Shown in pieces: positions 37,842-45,177 of a DNA stretch of 62,798 bases. The stretch spans positions 1 through 62,798 of the forward strand of contig JAGXGV010000011.1 of assembly GCA_024636635.1 (NCBI GenBank). Reading direction: 5' to 3'. Source of the stretch: Puniceibacterium sp. Lineage in GTDB: Bacteria; Pseudomonadota; Alphaproteobacteria; Rhodobacterales; Rhodobacteraceae. Under the pieces are notes generated by a model. The model did not search any database and had not been told where the DNA came from. It saw only the letters and a program-made list of their open reading frames with translations. Within the stretch, counting starts at the first letter, position 1; each line of letters starts with the position of its first letter. Made by a program: the position numbers and the translations under genes.

Positions 37842-38003
37842 TGGCGGGAACCGCAGCAACCGCGGGGTTATCTCATTCCCGAGGACCTGTATGTACAGGT
37901 GGGCGTCAGGTAACCGGACCAGGGCCCGGACAGAGCCAACTCCCTCGGAATTGCTTAAGGCCACCGGAATGCAACCCTTGACGAGAAGAGCAGAAGCCCG
38001 CCT
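37842..38003 (-). ncRNA. ssrS: candidate 6S RNA
   Basis: Not protein-coding. A sigma70-like promoter points to a start near 38003 and a terminator ends the transcript. About 162 nt, the usual 6S size. Long-range pairing matches 6S layout: 5' GGCGGG with 3' CCCGCC, then GGGTT with AACCC, an asymmetric open bubble (about 20 nt on the 5' side containing GGCCTTAAGC, 5 nt on the 3' side), then AATTCCGAGG with CCTCGGGAAT and an apical part. 6S RNA binds sigma70-RNA polymerase. No covariance search was run. Confidence 0.6.
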
Positions 38004-38010
38004 GACGCAG

Positions 38011-38039
38011 AAGGTAGGATGTGCGGTGGCAGACGACAA
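38011..38039 (-). promoter_or_regulatory. promoter of the candidate 6S RNA
   Basis: Minus strand TTGTCG, 17-base spacer, TACCTT. The expected start, seven or eight bases after the -10, is the A at 38003 immediately before the GGCGGG closing stem. Confidence 0.65.
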
Positions 38040-38132
38040 GGGGGTTTGACGCAAGGCGGCCACGTGAGCGCAAAGATTTCCTGCCGCTGGCCCGGCGCAC
38101 CTTGTACTTGAGACCCCGGCAAGGACAGCAGC

Positions 38133-38876
38133 CTAGCTTTCGTCGGCGACGAATCCGTACAGCGCGAGCTCTTCGGGCAGCAGGACGTAGATTTCATCCG
38201 AAGGGGTGGTAAGCGCGTGCTGCATGACCAGCGGGTCGATGCCCATCTCTTCGAGATAGATCATCACCTCGCCCTGTCCGCGCTGGATGTCCTCGACCGC
38301 GACAAAGGCGGGCAGCAGGGTGTTTTCCCCGAAATAATGCTGATGGACACCGACCGACGCGCCTTCGGCAATGTCGCGGGTGGTGCCGCCGGCCAGCAGA
38401 TAGGGGCAGGCGGAATAGCAGAATTCGCCCTCCAGCATCCGGGTCGCTATGCCATTTTCGCGCAGGTGTCGGCCCAGGGCCAGCGCATCCAGAACCGACC
38501 CGCCGGGGCTTTGCAGGATCAGCGTATCCAGCGCAGAGTCCGCGCCGTCGATCAAGTCGATGATGCGGGTCGCGTCGCCCGAGACGATCGCCCCTTCAAG
38601 CCGCCAGGTGCCGCCGCTTTCGCGGGTCAGGGTCAGGCGGTCGGGCAGGGTGCCCGCGTCGCGCAGCGGCGAAACGGGCGCGTGGTCGCGCGACGGGTCA
38701 AAGGTGCGCCGCTGGTCGCCCGGGCGGACGGGTTCGGACAGGCGTGGCGCAGAGGGGCCAAAGCGGGGCAGACTGAAGCCGCCGTCGCGCACATCGCCCA
38801 GCACCAGAAGGGCGCCTATGGCGAATTGCAGCACCAGCGTTCCGCGCAAGACGCCCGAGACGGTCAGGCCGCGCAT
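38133..38876 (-). CDS. membrane-anchored ClpP/crotonase-fold serine protease-like protein (COG3904 type)
   Basis: 247 aa. An N-terminal hydrophobic anchor (LRGTLVLQFAIGALLVLGDV) is followed by a linker and a ClpP-like domain. The oxyanion block SPGGSVLDALALG, a candidate nucleophile Ser in FCYSACPYLLAGG and a candidate His in GVHQHYFG appear in the order used by ClpP/SppA-fold proteases. The domain is probably periplasmic. Start overlaps the stop of the upstream coiled-coil gene (TGATG), so the two are made together. Substrate unknown; activity is inferred. Confidence 0.75.
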   Translation of the reverse strand: MRGLTVSGVLRGTLVLQFAIGALLVLGDVRDGGFSLPRFGPSAPRLSEPVRPGDQRRTFDPSRDHAPVSPLRDAGTLPDRLTLTRESGGTWRLEGAIVSGDATRIIDLIDGADSALDTLILQSPGGSVLDALALGRHLRENGIATRMLEGEFCYSACPYLLAGGTTRDIAEGASVGVHQHYFGENTLLPAFVAVEDIQRGQGEVMIYLEEMGIDPLVMQHALTTPSDEIYVLLPEELALYGFVADES

Positions 38877-40261
38877 CAGGCGCTTTTGCCCGGCAGGCGG
38901 GGTATGTCGGTGTGATCCGGGCTGGTTGCGGCGGCTTTATCCTTGCGTGTCGCTTCGGAACCGGCCTGATTGGATGGCGCGGCTGTGGCGTCATCCCCCT
39001 GCGCGGACGCAGCGGGCGTTGCCGGCACGGTGCGGATATTGATCGCCTCTTCGACGTCGCGCACCGCATGCAGGGCGGCGCGCAATTCGGCCAGGGTCAT
39101 CGTATCCTCGACCCCGACACCGTCGCGCCCCGAACGGATGGCAGAGTGGGTGACGGCGAGGATAAAGACCAGCACGGCGGGCAGCAGGTCGATGGCAATG
39201 GCCCCGGCCCAGGAGGGCACGAAGTTGCGCGCATAAAGGATGACCGCATCGGCAGAAGAGATCGGTGTATAGGTCACCTCTTTTGCGGGTTGCAGGGCCA
39301 GCACCTCTTGCGCGGCGGTTTCGAGCGTGGTGGCGCGCTGGGCCAGCACCTCGAGCACCGAGGTGATGGTGGCGGCCTGGTTGCCGCGGTTCGCCTCTGT
39401 ACTGCCGTCAAGTTCGGGCAGGACGACCGAAGCCGCCAGATCCTGCGCCGCGCGCTGCACCAGCGCGGCAACGGACAACTGGCGCATCTGGGCAATGAGG
39501 CCCTGCAACTGCACCGCGGATTCGGAAAATTCGACCGAGCGCGCCTCGACCGGGCCGGGTTCGACGGTGAGCGCGCGCATCCGCGACAGGATGGTGTTGC
39601 CTTCGGCAAAGGCTGCCTCGACCAAGGGCGTCTGTGCCACGATCTGGGCCTCCAGCGCGGTCAGTTCGGCCGATTTCTGGCGCAGCACGCGGAAGACGGC
39701 GCCACGCCCGGCAAGGCCCGAAAGCGAACCTGCCGCCTCCTGTTCTGACAGATCCTCGAAGCTCTGGCGCACGCGGGCGACATCGCGTTCGAGCGACTGG
39801 CCGGTCAGCGCGATCTCGTGCGCGCGTTCGAGCGAGCCCTGATAGTCCTGAACGGTGCGGGCAAGGTGCTGTTCGACAGCCGCCGATCCGGCCAGCGCGG
39901 CGGCATTCAGCCAGGAGGACATGGCGATGATGGCAACCGAACCAAGGCCCATCGCCGCAAGCAGCCCGGCCTTGGCCCCGCGCGAGCGGACGGCGGGAAA
40001 CAGCCGCATGAGGTAGGACCAGAACACGAAGATGCCGACCGACACGGCGACGGAATAGGCGATGGCGGCAAAGATCGACATGGCGCCGTTGTCATCCAGC
40101 AGCGAGGACACGCCGAGATAGGTGTAGATGCCCGAGGCGGCGGCAAGCACGCCAAGCGCCGTGCCGGAAAAACTCTCGAGCCAGCCAAGGTGGTCTTCCA
40201 GTTCGCGGGCATAGCGCACGCCGCGCGCCTGGGACGAGGTCAGCCTGGTGTCTTCGGTCAT
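38876..40261 (-). CDS. coiled-coil membrane protein of unknown function
   Basis: About 461 aa; ATG at 40261 chosen over the track start because RBS-like GGATG... spacing and the acidic start MTEDTRLTS fit. Three helices near the N-terminus (about residues 30-130: ALGVLAAASGIYTYLGV, AIAYSVAVSVGIFVFW, LLAAMGLGSVAIIAMSSW), a long helical Gln/Glu/Ala-rich segment (about 135-330), a fourth helix (WAGAIAIDLLPAVLVFILAV) and a charged tail rich in Ala/Pro/Lys. I do not recognise a family. It is coupled to the ClpP-like gene. Confidence 0.75.
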   Translation of the reverse strand: MTEDTRLTSSQARGVRYARELEDHLGWLESFSGTALGVLAAASGIYTYLGVSSLLDDNGAMSIFAAIAYSVAVSVGIFVFWSYLMRLFPAVRSRGAKAGLLAAMGLGSVAIIAMSSWLNAAALAGSAAVEQHLARTVQDYQGSLERAHEIALTGQSLERDVARVRQSFEDLSEQEAAGSLSGLAGRGAVFRVLRQKSAELTALEAQIVAQTPLVEAAFAEGNTILSRMRALTVEPGPVEARSVEFSESAVQLQGLIAQMRQLSVAALVQRAAQDLAASVVLPELDGSTEANRGNQAATITSVLEVLAQRATTLETAAQEVLALQPAKEVTYTPISSADAVILYARNFVPSWAGAIAIDLLPAVLVFILAVTHSAIRSGRDGVGVEDTMTLAELRAALHAVRDVEEAINIRTVPATPAASAQGDDATAAPSNQAGSEATRKDKAAATSPDHTDIPRLPGKSA

Positions 40262-40382
40262 GTCGCATCCTTTTCGGGCGGTGTCGCGGGTGGCGTGATG
40301 CGACGCCTGCGACACGCACATTCTGCGTAAGGTAAGCGCATGGGCGCACGATGGAAGAGGGCGATGCGGGGGGCTTGCATTT

Positions 40383-40397
40383 GTTCACGTATTGTTC
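40383..40397 (+). promoter_or_regulatory. LexA (SOS) box upstream of mmcB
   Basis: GTTC-ACGTATT-GTTC matches the alphaproteobacterial LexA site GTTC-N7-GTTC exactly and ends 12 bases before the mmcB ATG. Confidence 0.85.
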
Positions 40398-40409
40398 ATA
40401 GTTTCGGTC

Positions 40410-40868
40410 ATGTCTGTCCAGTCCGACATATCCCTGATGCCCGGTCAGTTGCTGGCGCGCGGCGTGTCGCGCCACCTGGCGAGCCACGGCTTTTCCGTGG
40501 TCGAAGAGTTCTGCCCCGAGCGGGGCAAACGGGTGGATGTGATGGCGCTGGGTCAGAAGGGCGAGATCTGGGTGGTCGAGTGCAAGTCGTCGCGCGCCGA
40601 TTTCAGGGCGGACGGCAAGTGGCAAGGCTATCTTGACTGGTGCGACCGCTATTTCTGGGCGGTGGATCAGATGTTCCCGACCGACCTGCTGCCAGAAGGC
40701 ACCGGGCTGATCATCGCCGATGCCTACGACGCCGAGATCCTGCGCATGGCACCCGAGACGAAACTGGCCGGTGCGCGGCGCAACGCGCTGATCCGCCGGT
40801 TCGCGGCCCATGCGGCGCGGCGGTTGCAGCTTTTGCGCGATCCGGATTTCGGACTCGAGTCGTACTAG
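40410..40868 (+). CDS. mmcB: MmcB family DNA repair protein
   Basis: About 152 aa of the MmcB family, an SOS-induced mutagenesis protein first described in Caulobacter. It has a PD-(D/E)xK-nuclease-like core: RVDVMALGQKGEIWVVECKSSRADF, then WCDRYFWAVDQMFP and GLIIADAYDAEIL. The ATG at 40410 sits right behind a LexA box, which fits DNA-damage control. The TTG of the ORF track overlaps the box and is not used. Confidence 0.9.
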   Translation: MSVQSDISLMPGQLLARGVSRHLASHGFSVVEEFCPERGKRVDVMALGQKGEIWVVECKSSRADFRADGKWQGYLDWCDRYFWAVDQMFPTDLLPEGTGLIIADAYDAEILRMAPETKLAGARRNALIRRFAAHAARRLQLLRDPDFGLESY

Positions 40869-40966
40869 AGCGTGGTGCGTTCAATCGGAAACAAGAGGAA
40901 TCGCAACGCGGGTTCGAGCGAAAGCGAGAGGCAGCGCGTTTTGAATCCAGCCTGACGCAACCAGCC

Positions 40967-41167
40967 CTAACGCTTGCCGCGCGGCTTTACCTTGCGGGCG
41001 GCGGCGGCGGCGGCACGGATCTCTTCGGCGATCTCGTCGGCCTCGTCGGGCGAGAAATCCATCGGGATCTCGATGTTTTCTGCCAGCACGAACAGGCGGA
41101 CCATGCCAAGGTCGGTCGGGCCGATCTGAAGGTTGGCTTCGACGTCGCGTTCGGTGTTGATGGTCAT
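40967..41167 (-). CDS. DUF6324 family small protein
   Basis: 66 aa, starting at MTINTERDVEANLQIGPTDLGMVRLFV, then IEIPMDFSPDEADEIAEEIRAAAAAARK. The upstream codons in the track do not look conserved. The acidic helical C-terminus suggests a small cytoplasmic protein; function unknown. Confidence 0.8.
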   Translation of the reverse strand: MTINTERDVEANLQIGPTDLGMVRLFVLAENIEIPMDFSPDEADEIAEEIRAAAAAARKVKPRGKR

Positions 41168-41251
41168 GGCGCGCTCCAGCGGGGGCCGCAAGCCCGGCAG
41201 GGCGGCGGCAGTCTGTTTCAAGGGCGTTTCCCTACGCCGGGGGACATTGAA

Positions 41252-41761
41252 ATGCAAGCGCCACAGGGGCTACAAGGCGTCATGGACGTGATGTTGCGGG
41301 ATCTCGGGGCTGGGGATGTCGGCTGGCTGGTGGCCCAGCACGGCGAACATTATGCGCAGGCCGAAGGGTTCGACGACAGCTTTGGCGCGCTGGTTGCGGC
41401 GATTCTGGACGCCTACCAGCGCGACCGCGACCCGGAATGCGAACGCGCCTGGATTGCCGTGCAGGACGGTCAGCGTCTGGGCAGCATCTTCTGCGTGCGC
41501 GTGGATCCAGAGACCGCCAGGCTGCGGCTGTTCCTGCTGACGCCGGGCGCGCGCGGCAAGGGGATTGGCCTTCGGCTGCTGCGGTCCTGCATGGGTTATG
41601 CCCGCGCCACCGGATACCGGCGGATGGTGCTGTCGACGCATGAAAGCCACCGGGCGGCTTGCGCGCTTTATGTCCGCAACGGCTGGCGGCTGGTGAAATC
41701 GGTGCCCGTGCGCAGCTTTGGCGTCGATCTGGTCGAGCAGTCCTGGGAGATCGACCTCTAG
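41252..41761 (+). CDS. GNAT family N-acetyltransferase
   Basis: About 169 aa. Acetyl-CoA-binding motif LLTPGARGKGIGLRLLRSCMGYAR and the following HESHRAACALYVRNGW are typical of GNATs that sit in MarR-GNAT fusions, but no MarR part is present here. ATG at 41252 follows GGGGGA; ATG at 41282 is an alternative. Its stop shares the four bases CTAG with the stop of the opposite-strand DUF6476 gene. Confidence 0.87.
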   Translation: MQAPQGLQGVMDVMLRDLGAGDVGWLVAQHGEHYAQAEGFDDSFGALVAAILDAYQRDRDPECERAWIAVQDGQRLGSIFCVRVDPETARLRLFLLTPGARGKGIGLRLLRSCMGYARATGYRRMVLSTHESHRAACALYVRNGWRLVKSVPVRSFGVDLVEQSWEIDL

Positions 41762-42057
41762 TCCACGTCGATCGTCTGGCGCAGTCTGCCCGTGGCGCGG
41801 TCGAAGATCAGGATCTGGTTGCCCGCTGTCACCACGGCGTACCAGGTCGGCCCTTGGGTAAAGGCGGTGGCCGTGGTGCCGTCGGGCAGGGTTATGGTAT
41901 CGGGCAGCGGGGCGCTCTGATCACGGTAGCGGATGACAATCAGCGTGATGATGATTAGAAGCCCCACGATCATGGTGGCTGTCAGCGTCGTGACAAGCAA
42001 CCGCAGGAATTTCAGGTTGGCCGGCTCGGGCAGGGGCGGCTCGGGGGTATCGATCAT
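41758..42057 (-). CDS. DUF6476 family membrane protein
   Basis: 99 aa: a Pro-rich N-terminus, one membrane helix (LLVTTLTATMIVGLLIIITLIVI) and a short C-terminal domain (TITLPDGTTATAFTQGPTWYAVVTAGNQILIFDRATG). Probably anchored with the C-terminus in the periplasm. It starts head-to-head with the pseudouridine synthase gene, sharing the bases ATG/CAT, so neither has its own leader. Confidence 0.8.
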   Translation of the reverse strand: MIDTPEPPLPEPANLKFLRLLVTTLTATMIVGLLIIITLIVIRYRDQSAPLPDTITLPDGTTATAFTQGPTWYAVVTAGNQILIFDRATGRLRQTIDVD

Positions 42058-43081
42058 GGCGTCCAACGTTGTGCGGGTGGTGATAAGCGCGGCACCGCCG
42101 CCGCGCCTTGATAAGGCGCTGGCGCGCGATGTGCCAGAGGCGGCGGCGCTGTCGCGTACCCGGCTGGCCCGGCTGATCGCCGAGGGGCATGTGTCGCGCG
42201 GCGGTGACGTGCTGGCAGACCCCAAGGCGAAGGTGGCCGAAGGCGACGTTCTGGACATCCGCGTGCCCGAAGCCGAACAAAGCCATATCGGCCCCGAGGA
42301 CATCCCGCTGGACGTGCTTTACGAGGATGCGGACCTGATCGTGGTGAACAAGCCGGTTGGCATGGTGGTGCATCCGGCGCCGGGCTCGCCCTCGGGGACT
42401 ATGGTCAACGCGTTGCTGCACCATTTCGGCGATGATCTGTCGGGGGTGGGCGGCGAAAAGCGGCCCGGGATCGTGCACCGCATCGACAAGGACACCAGCG
42501 GGCTGCTGGTGGTGGCGAAGACCGACCGCGCGCATCACGGCCTTGCCGCCCAGTTCGAGGCGCATAGCGTGGCGCGGTCTTATCTTGCGCTGTGTTATGG
42601 CGTGCCAGACACCGGCGATCCGCGTCTGCGTGGGCTGCGCGGCGTGTCGGCTGAACCGGGGGCGGTGATCAAGGTGACCACGCAACTGGCGCGGCACCGG
42701 ACCGACCGGCAGAAACAGGCGGTTTTCTTCGGACAGGGGCGGCATGCGGTGACGCGGGCGCGGCTGCTGGAAAGCTTCGGCACGCCGCCGACGCTGGCCC
42801 TGCTGGAATGTCGGCTGGAAACCGGACGCACCCATCAGATCCGGGTGCACATGGCGCATATCGGGCACGGGCTGGTGGGGGATCAGACCTATGGCGGGCG
42901 GCGCAAGCTGGCAGCGTCTGCCGTGTCGGGCGAGGTGGCGGAGGCGGTGCAGGGATTCGCGCGTCAGGCGCTGCATGCGGCCGAACTGGGATTCGAACAT
43001 CCGGTCACGGGCGCATGGATGACCTTCGAGGCGCCTCTGCCCGACGATCTGGCGCGGCTGATTGCGCTTCTGCGCGGCTGA
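42056..43081 (+). CDS. rluD: RluA/RluD family 23S rRNA pseudouridine synthase
   Basis: About 341 aa. S4 RNA-binding domain first (LSRTRLARLIAEGHVSRGGDV), then the synthase core: DLIVVNKPVGMVVHPAPGS, GIVHRIDKDTSGLLVVAKT with the catalytic Asp, and LLECRLETGRTHQIRVHMAHIGHGLVGDQ. The choice of RluD rather than another RluA paralogue is tentative. Start at 42056 gives a normal-length protein; the track start extends through the opposite-strand gene. Confidence 0.9.
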   Translation: MASNVVRVVISAAPPPRLDKALARDVPEAAALSRTRLARLIAEGHVSRGGDVLADPKAKVAEGDVLDIRVPEAEQSHIGPEDIPLDVLYEDADLIVVNKPVGMVVHPAPGSPSGTMVNALLHHFGDDLSGVGGEKRPGIVHRIDKDTSGLLVVAKTDRAHHGLAAQFEAHSVARSYLALCYGVPDTGDPRLRGLRGVSAEPGAVIKVTTQLARHRTDRQKQAVFFGQGRHAVTRARLLESFGTPPTLALLECRLETGRTHQIRVHMAHIGHGLVGDQTYGGRRKLAASAVSGEVAEAVQGFARQALHAAELGFEHPVTGAWMTFEAPLPDDLARLIALLRG

Positions 43082-43183
43082 CGGGGTTACACGAACAGCA
43101 CATGCGCGTGAGTGCACTGACATAAGGACCCAATCCGGGGATGATTGCGTTAAAGTAAGAGAGACCAATAGCGTTGCAAAACG

Positions 43184-43212
43184 CTTGAACACCCTCGGGC
43201 CGTATCACATAT
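43184..43212 (+). promoter_or_regulatory. possible heat-shock-type promoter of rpoH
   Basis: CTTGAAC - 15 bases - CACATAT resembles the sigma32 pattern (CTTGAA, then CCCATAT) and lies about 54 bases before the rpoH ATG. A sigma70 reading (TTGAAC, 17, CATATG) is also possible. Confidence 0.4.
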
Positions 43213-43265
43213 GGATGTTAAGTGTCTAAACATGGCGCGGCCCCGATACATTGGAGGGAAGAGGG

Positions 43266-44162
43266 ATGAGCAACTACGGCAATCTGCCGGCCCCGTCACC
43301 GGAAGGTGGACTGAGCCGCTACCTGCAACAGATCCGGAAATTCCCGCTGCTTGAGCCGGAAGAAGAATACATGCTGGCCAAGCGCTGGGTCGAAGAGCAG
43401 GACACCGAGGCGGCGCATCGCATGGTGACGTCACACCTGCGTCTTGCTGCAAAGATCGCCATGGGCTATCGCGGCTACGGCCTGCCCCAGGCCGAGGTGA
43501 TTTCCGAGGCCAATGTCGGTTTGATGCAGGCGGTCAAGCGGTTTGATCCGGAAAAGGGTTTCCGCCTCGCGACCTATGCGATGTGGTGGATCCGCGCCTC
43601 GATCCAGGAATATATCCTGCGGTCATGGTCGCTGGTGAAGATGGGCACGACCTCGGGCCAGAAAAAGCTGTTCTTCAACTTGCGCAAGGCAAAGTCGCGG
43701 ATCGGAGCGCTTGAGGATGGTGATCTGCGTCCCGAGCATGTGACCAAGATCGCCACCGATCTGGGTGTGACCGAGACGGAAGTGATCTCGATGAACCGGC
43801 GTATGTCGGGCGGCGATGCCTCGCTGAACGCCACGGTCGGCTCTGAAGGCGAAGGGTCCATGCAATGGCAGGACTGGCTCGAAGACGAAGATGCCGACCA
43901 GGCCGGCGATTATGCCGAGCGTGACGAACTCGAGGCGCGCCGCGCCTTGCTGGCAAATGCGATGGACGTGCTGAACGATCGCGAGAAGGACATCCTGACC
44001 CAGCGCCGTCTGGCGGACCAGGCCGTAACGCTCGAGGATCTGAGCGGCCAGTACGACGTCAGCCGTGAGCGCATCCGCCAGATCGAGGTACGTGCCTTCG
44101 AGAAATTGCAGACGCGGATGCGCGACCTGGCGCGCCAACAAGGGATGCTGGCACAGTCCTGA
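43266..44162 (+). CDS. rpoH: RNA polymerase sigma-32 factor RpoH
   Basis: About 298 aa. Region 2 (SHLRLAAKIAMGYRGYGLPQAEVISEANVGLMQAVKRFDPEKGFRLATYAMWWIRASIQEYILRSWSLVK-type) is typical, the RpoH box QKKLFFNLRKAKSRI follows, and region 4 ends VTLEDLSGQYDVSRERIRQIEVRAFEKL. It directs heat-shock transcription and is a known FtsH substrate in other bacteria. Start at 43266 follows GGAAGAGGG. Confidence 0.96.
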   Translation: MSNYGNLPAPSPEGGLSRYLQQIRKFPLLEPEEEYMLAKRWVEEQDTEAAHRMVTSHLRLAAKIAMGYRGYGLPQAEVISEANVGLMQAVKRFDPEKGFRLATYAMWWIRASIQEYILRSWSLVKMGTTSGQKKLFFNLRKAKSRIGALEDGDLRPEHVTKIATDLGVTETEVISMNRRMSGGDASLNATVGSEGEGSMQWQDWLEDEDADQAGDYAERDELEARRALLANAMDVLNDREKDILTQRRLADQAVTLEDLSGQYDVSRERIRQIEVRAFEKLQTRMRDLARQQGMLAQS

Positions 44163-44259
44163 TCCCCGCGAACACACGGCTATACAGCGGCGCGCGAATG
44201 ACACTTCGGGCGCCGCTTGTCTGTAACACCCCACCGCGTGGATGTGACCGGCACACTAT

Positions 44260-44320
44260 GGGTATTTGAGAAAAGGAGAATTGAAGGCCAGCTTTCGGCT
44301 TCTTCTTTTTCCAAATACCC
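44260..44320. repeat. dispersed intergenic box, copy b (inverted pair)
   Basis: GGGTATTTG...AAAAGGAGAA and TTCTTCTTTTTCCAAATACCC face each other, so two box copies form a long imperfect hairpin between rpoH and the broken oxidoreductase gene. It may serve as the rpoH 3' end. Confidence 0.65.
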
Positions 44321-44421
44321 AATCCTGTCTTCCGTAAACCTGCGACACATCGGAGGCGGGGAGCTCTGGTCTTTGCCTCCTGCGATGCGTAGCCTGCAGG
44401 TAGCATGAACCGGAGACATAC

Positions 44422-45117
44422 ATGTCAGGGATTGTAAGGTGGGGTATCATCGGCGCTTCCGGTTTCGCCAGGCGCGAGATGGCACCGGCCCTTCATCTGG
44501 CGCGGGGCGGCGCGCTGGCGACCGCGGCCGCGGACAAGGCCGCGGCGTTCAGCGACATGGTGCCCGGTCTTCGCCTGCACAAAAGTTATGATGCGCTTCT
44601 GGCCGATCCGGACATCGACGCGGTTTATATCCCGCTCCCGAACCACCTGCATGGGCGACGAAGGCGGCCGAGGCGGGCAAGCATGTGCTGTGCGAAAAGC
44701 CTGTCGCGCTGGCGGCGGGCGAGATCGACAGCCTGATCGCCCTGCGTGACAGGACCGGCCTGCTGATCGCCGAAGCCTACATGATCGTGCACCATCCGCA
44801 GTGGATCAAGGCTCCATTACACCGGCATGGTGTCGATGCGTCTGGCCCCGTTTCAGGAAATGGTCTTCCACGGCGACGGGTGCGCGATGCGCCTGTCGGC
44901 CCCTTTCAATGCCGGAAGCTTTGGCGAGGCGCGGATCGACCTGACCGGCGCGGACCAGGCATCGCGGACCTGGCGGTTCACCGCGGACAACCAATATCTG
45001 CGCCAGGTCGAAGCCTTCAACGCGGCGGTGCGGGGCGGAGCGGAGTTTGCCTGCCCGCTGGAATTCTCGCGCGGGACGCAGGCCATGATCGACATGGTGT
45101 TCGACGCCGAACGCTGA
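44422..45117 (+). pseudogene. Gfo/Idh/MocA family oxidoreductase, frameshifted and internally deleted
   Basis: The N-terminal Rossmann part (VRWGIIGASGFARREMAPAL ... DAVYIPLPNHLH) runs in frame 1, continues in frame 3 (ATKAAEAGKHVLCEKPVALAAG, IAEAYMIVHHPQWIK) and returns to frame 1 at YTGMVSMRLAPF... to the end (GTQAMIDMVFDAER). The first shift is a loss of a few bases after NHLH. Roughly 100 codons of the central domain appear missing between HHPQWIK and YTGMV. Not functional as written. The ORF-track lines 44422, 44685 and 44827 are its pieces. Confidence 0.88.
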
Positions 45118-45121
45118 TGCG

Positions 45122-45157
45122 AAAAGGGCCCCGCAGTTGGACTGCCGGACCCTTTTT
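45122..45157. terminator. bidirectional terminator between the broken oxidoreductase and phaZ
   Basis: AAAAGGG...GCAGT - TGG - ACTGC...CCCTTTTT forms a stem with two mismatches, A-tract on one side and T-tract on the other, placed between convergent units. Confidence 0.7.
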
Positions 45158-45177
45158 CAGTCTATTGTCAGGCGGGT

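Noticed and set aside
37603-38049. 148-aa plus-strand ORF across the candidate 6S RNA
   Set aside because: It crosses the RNA, its terminator and its promoter, has no recognisable domain and shows no family-like pattern.
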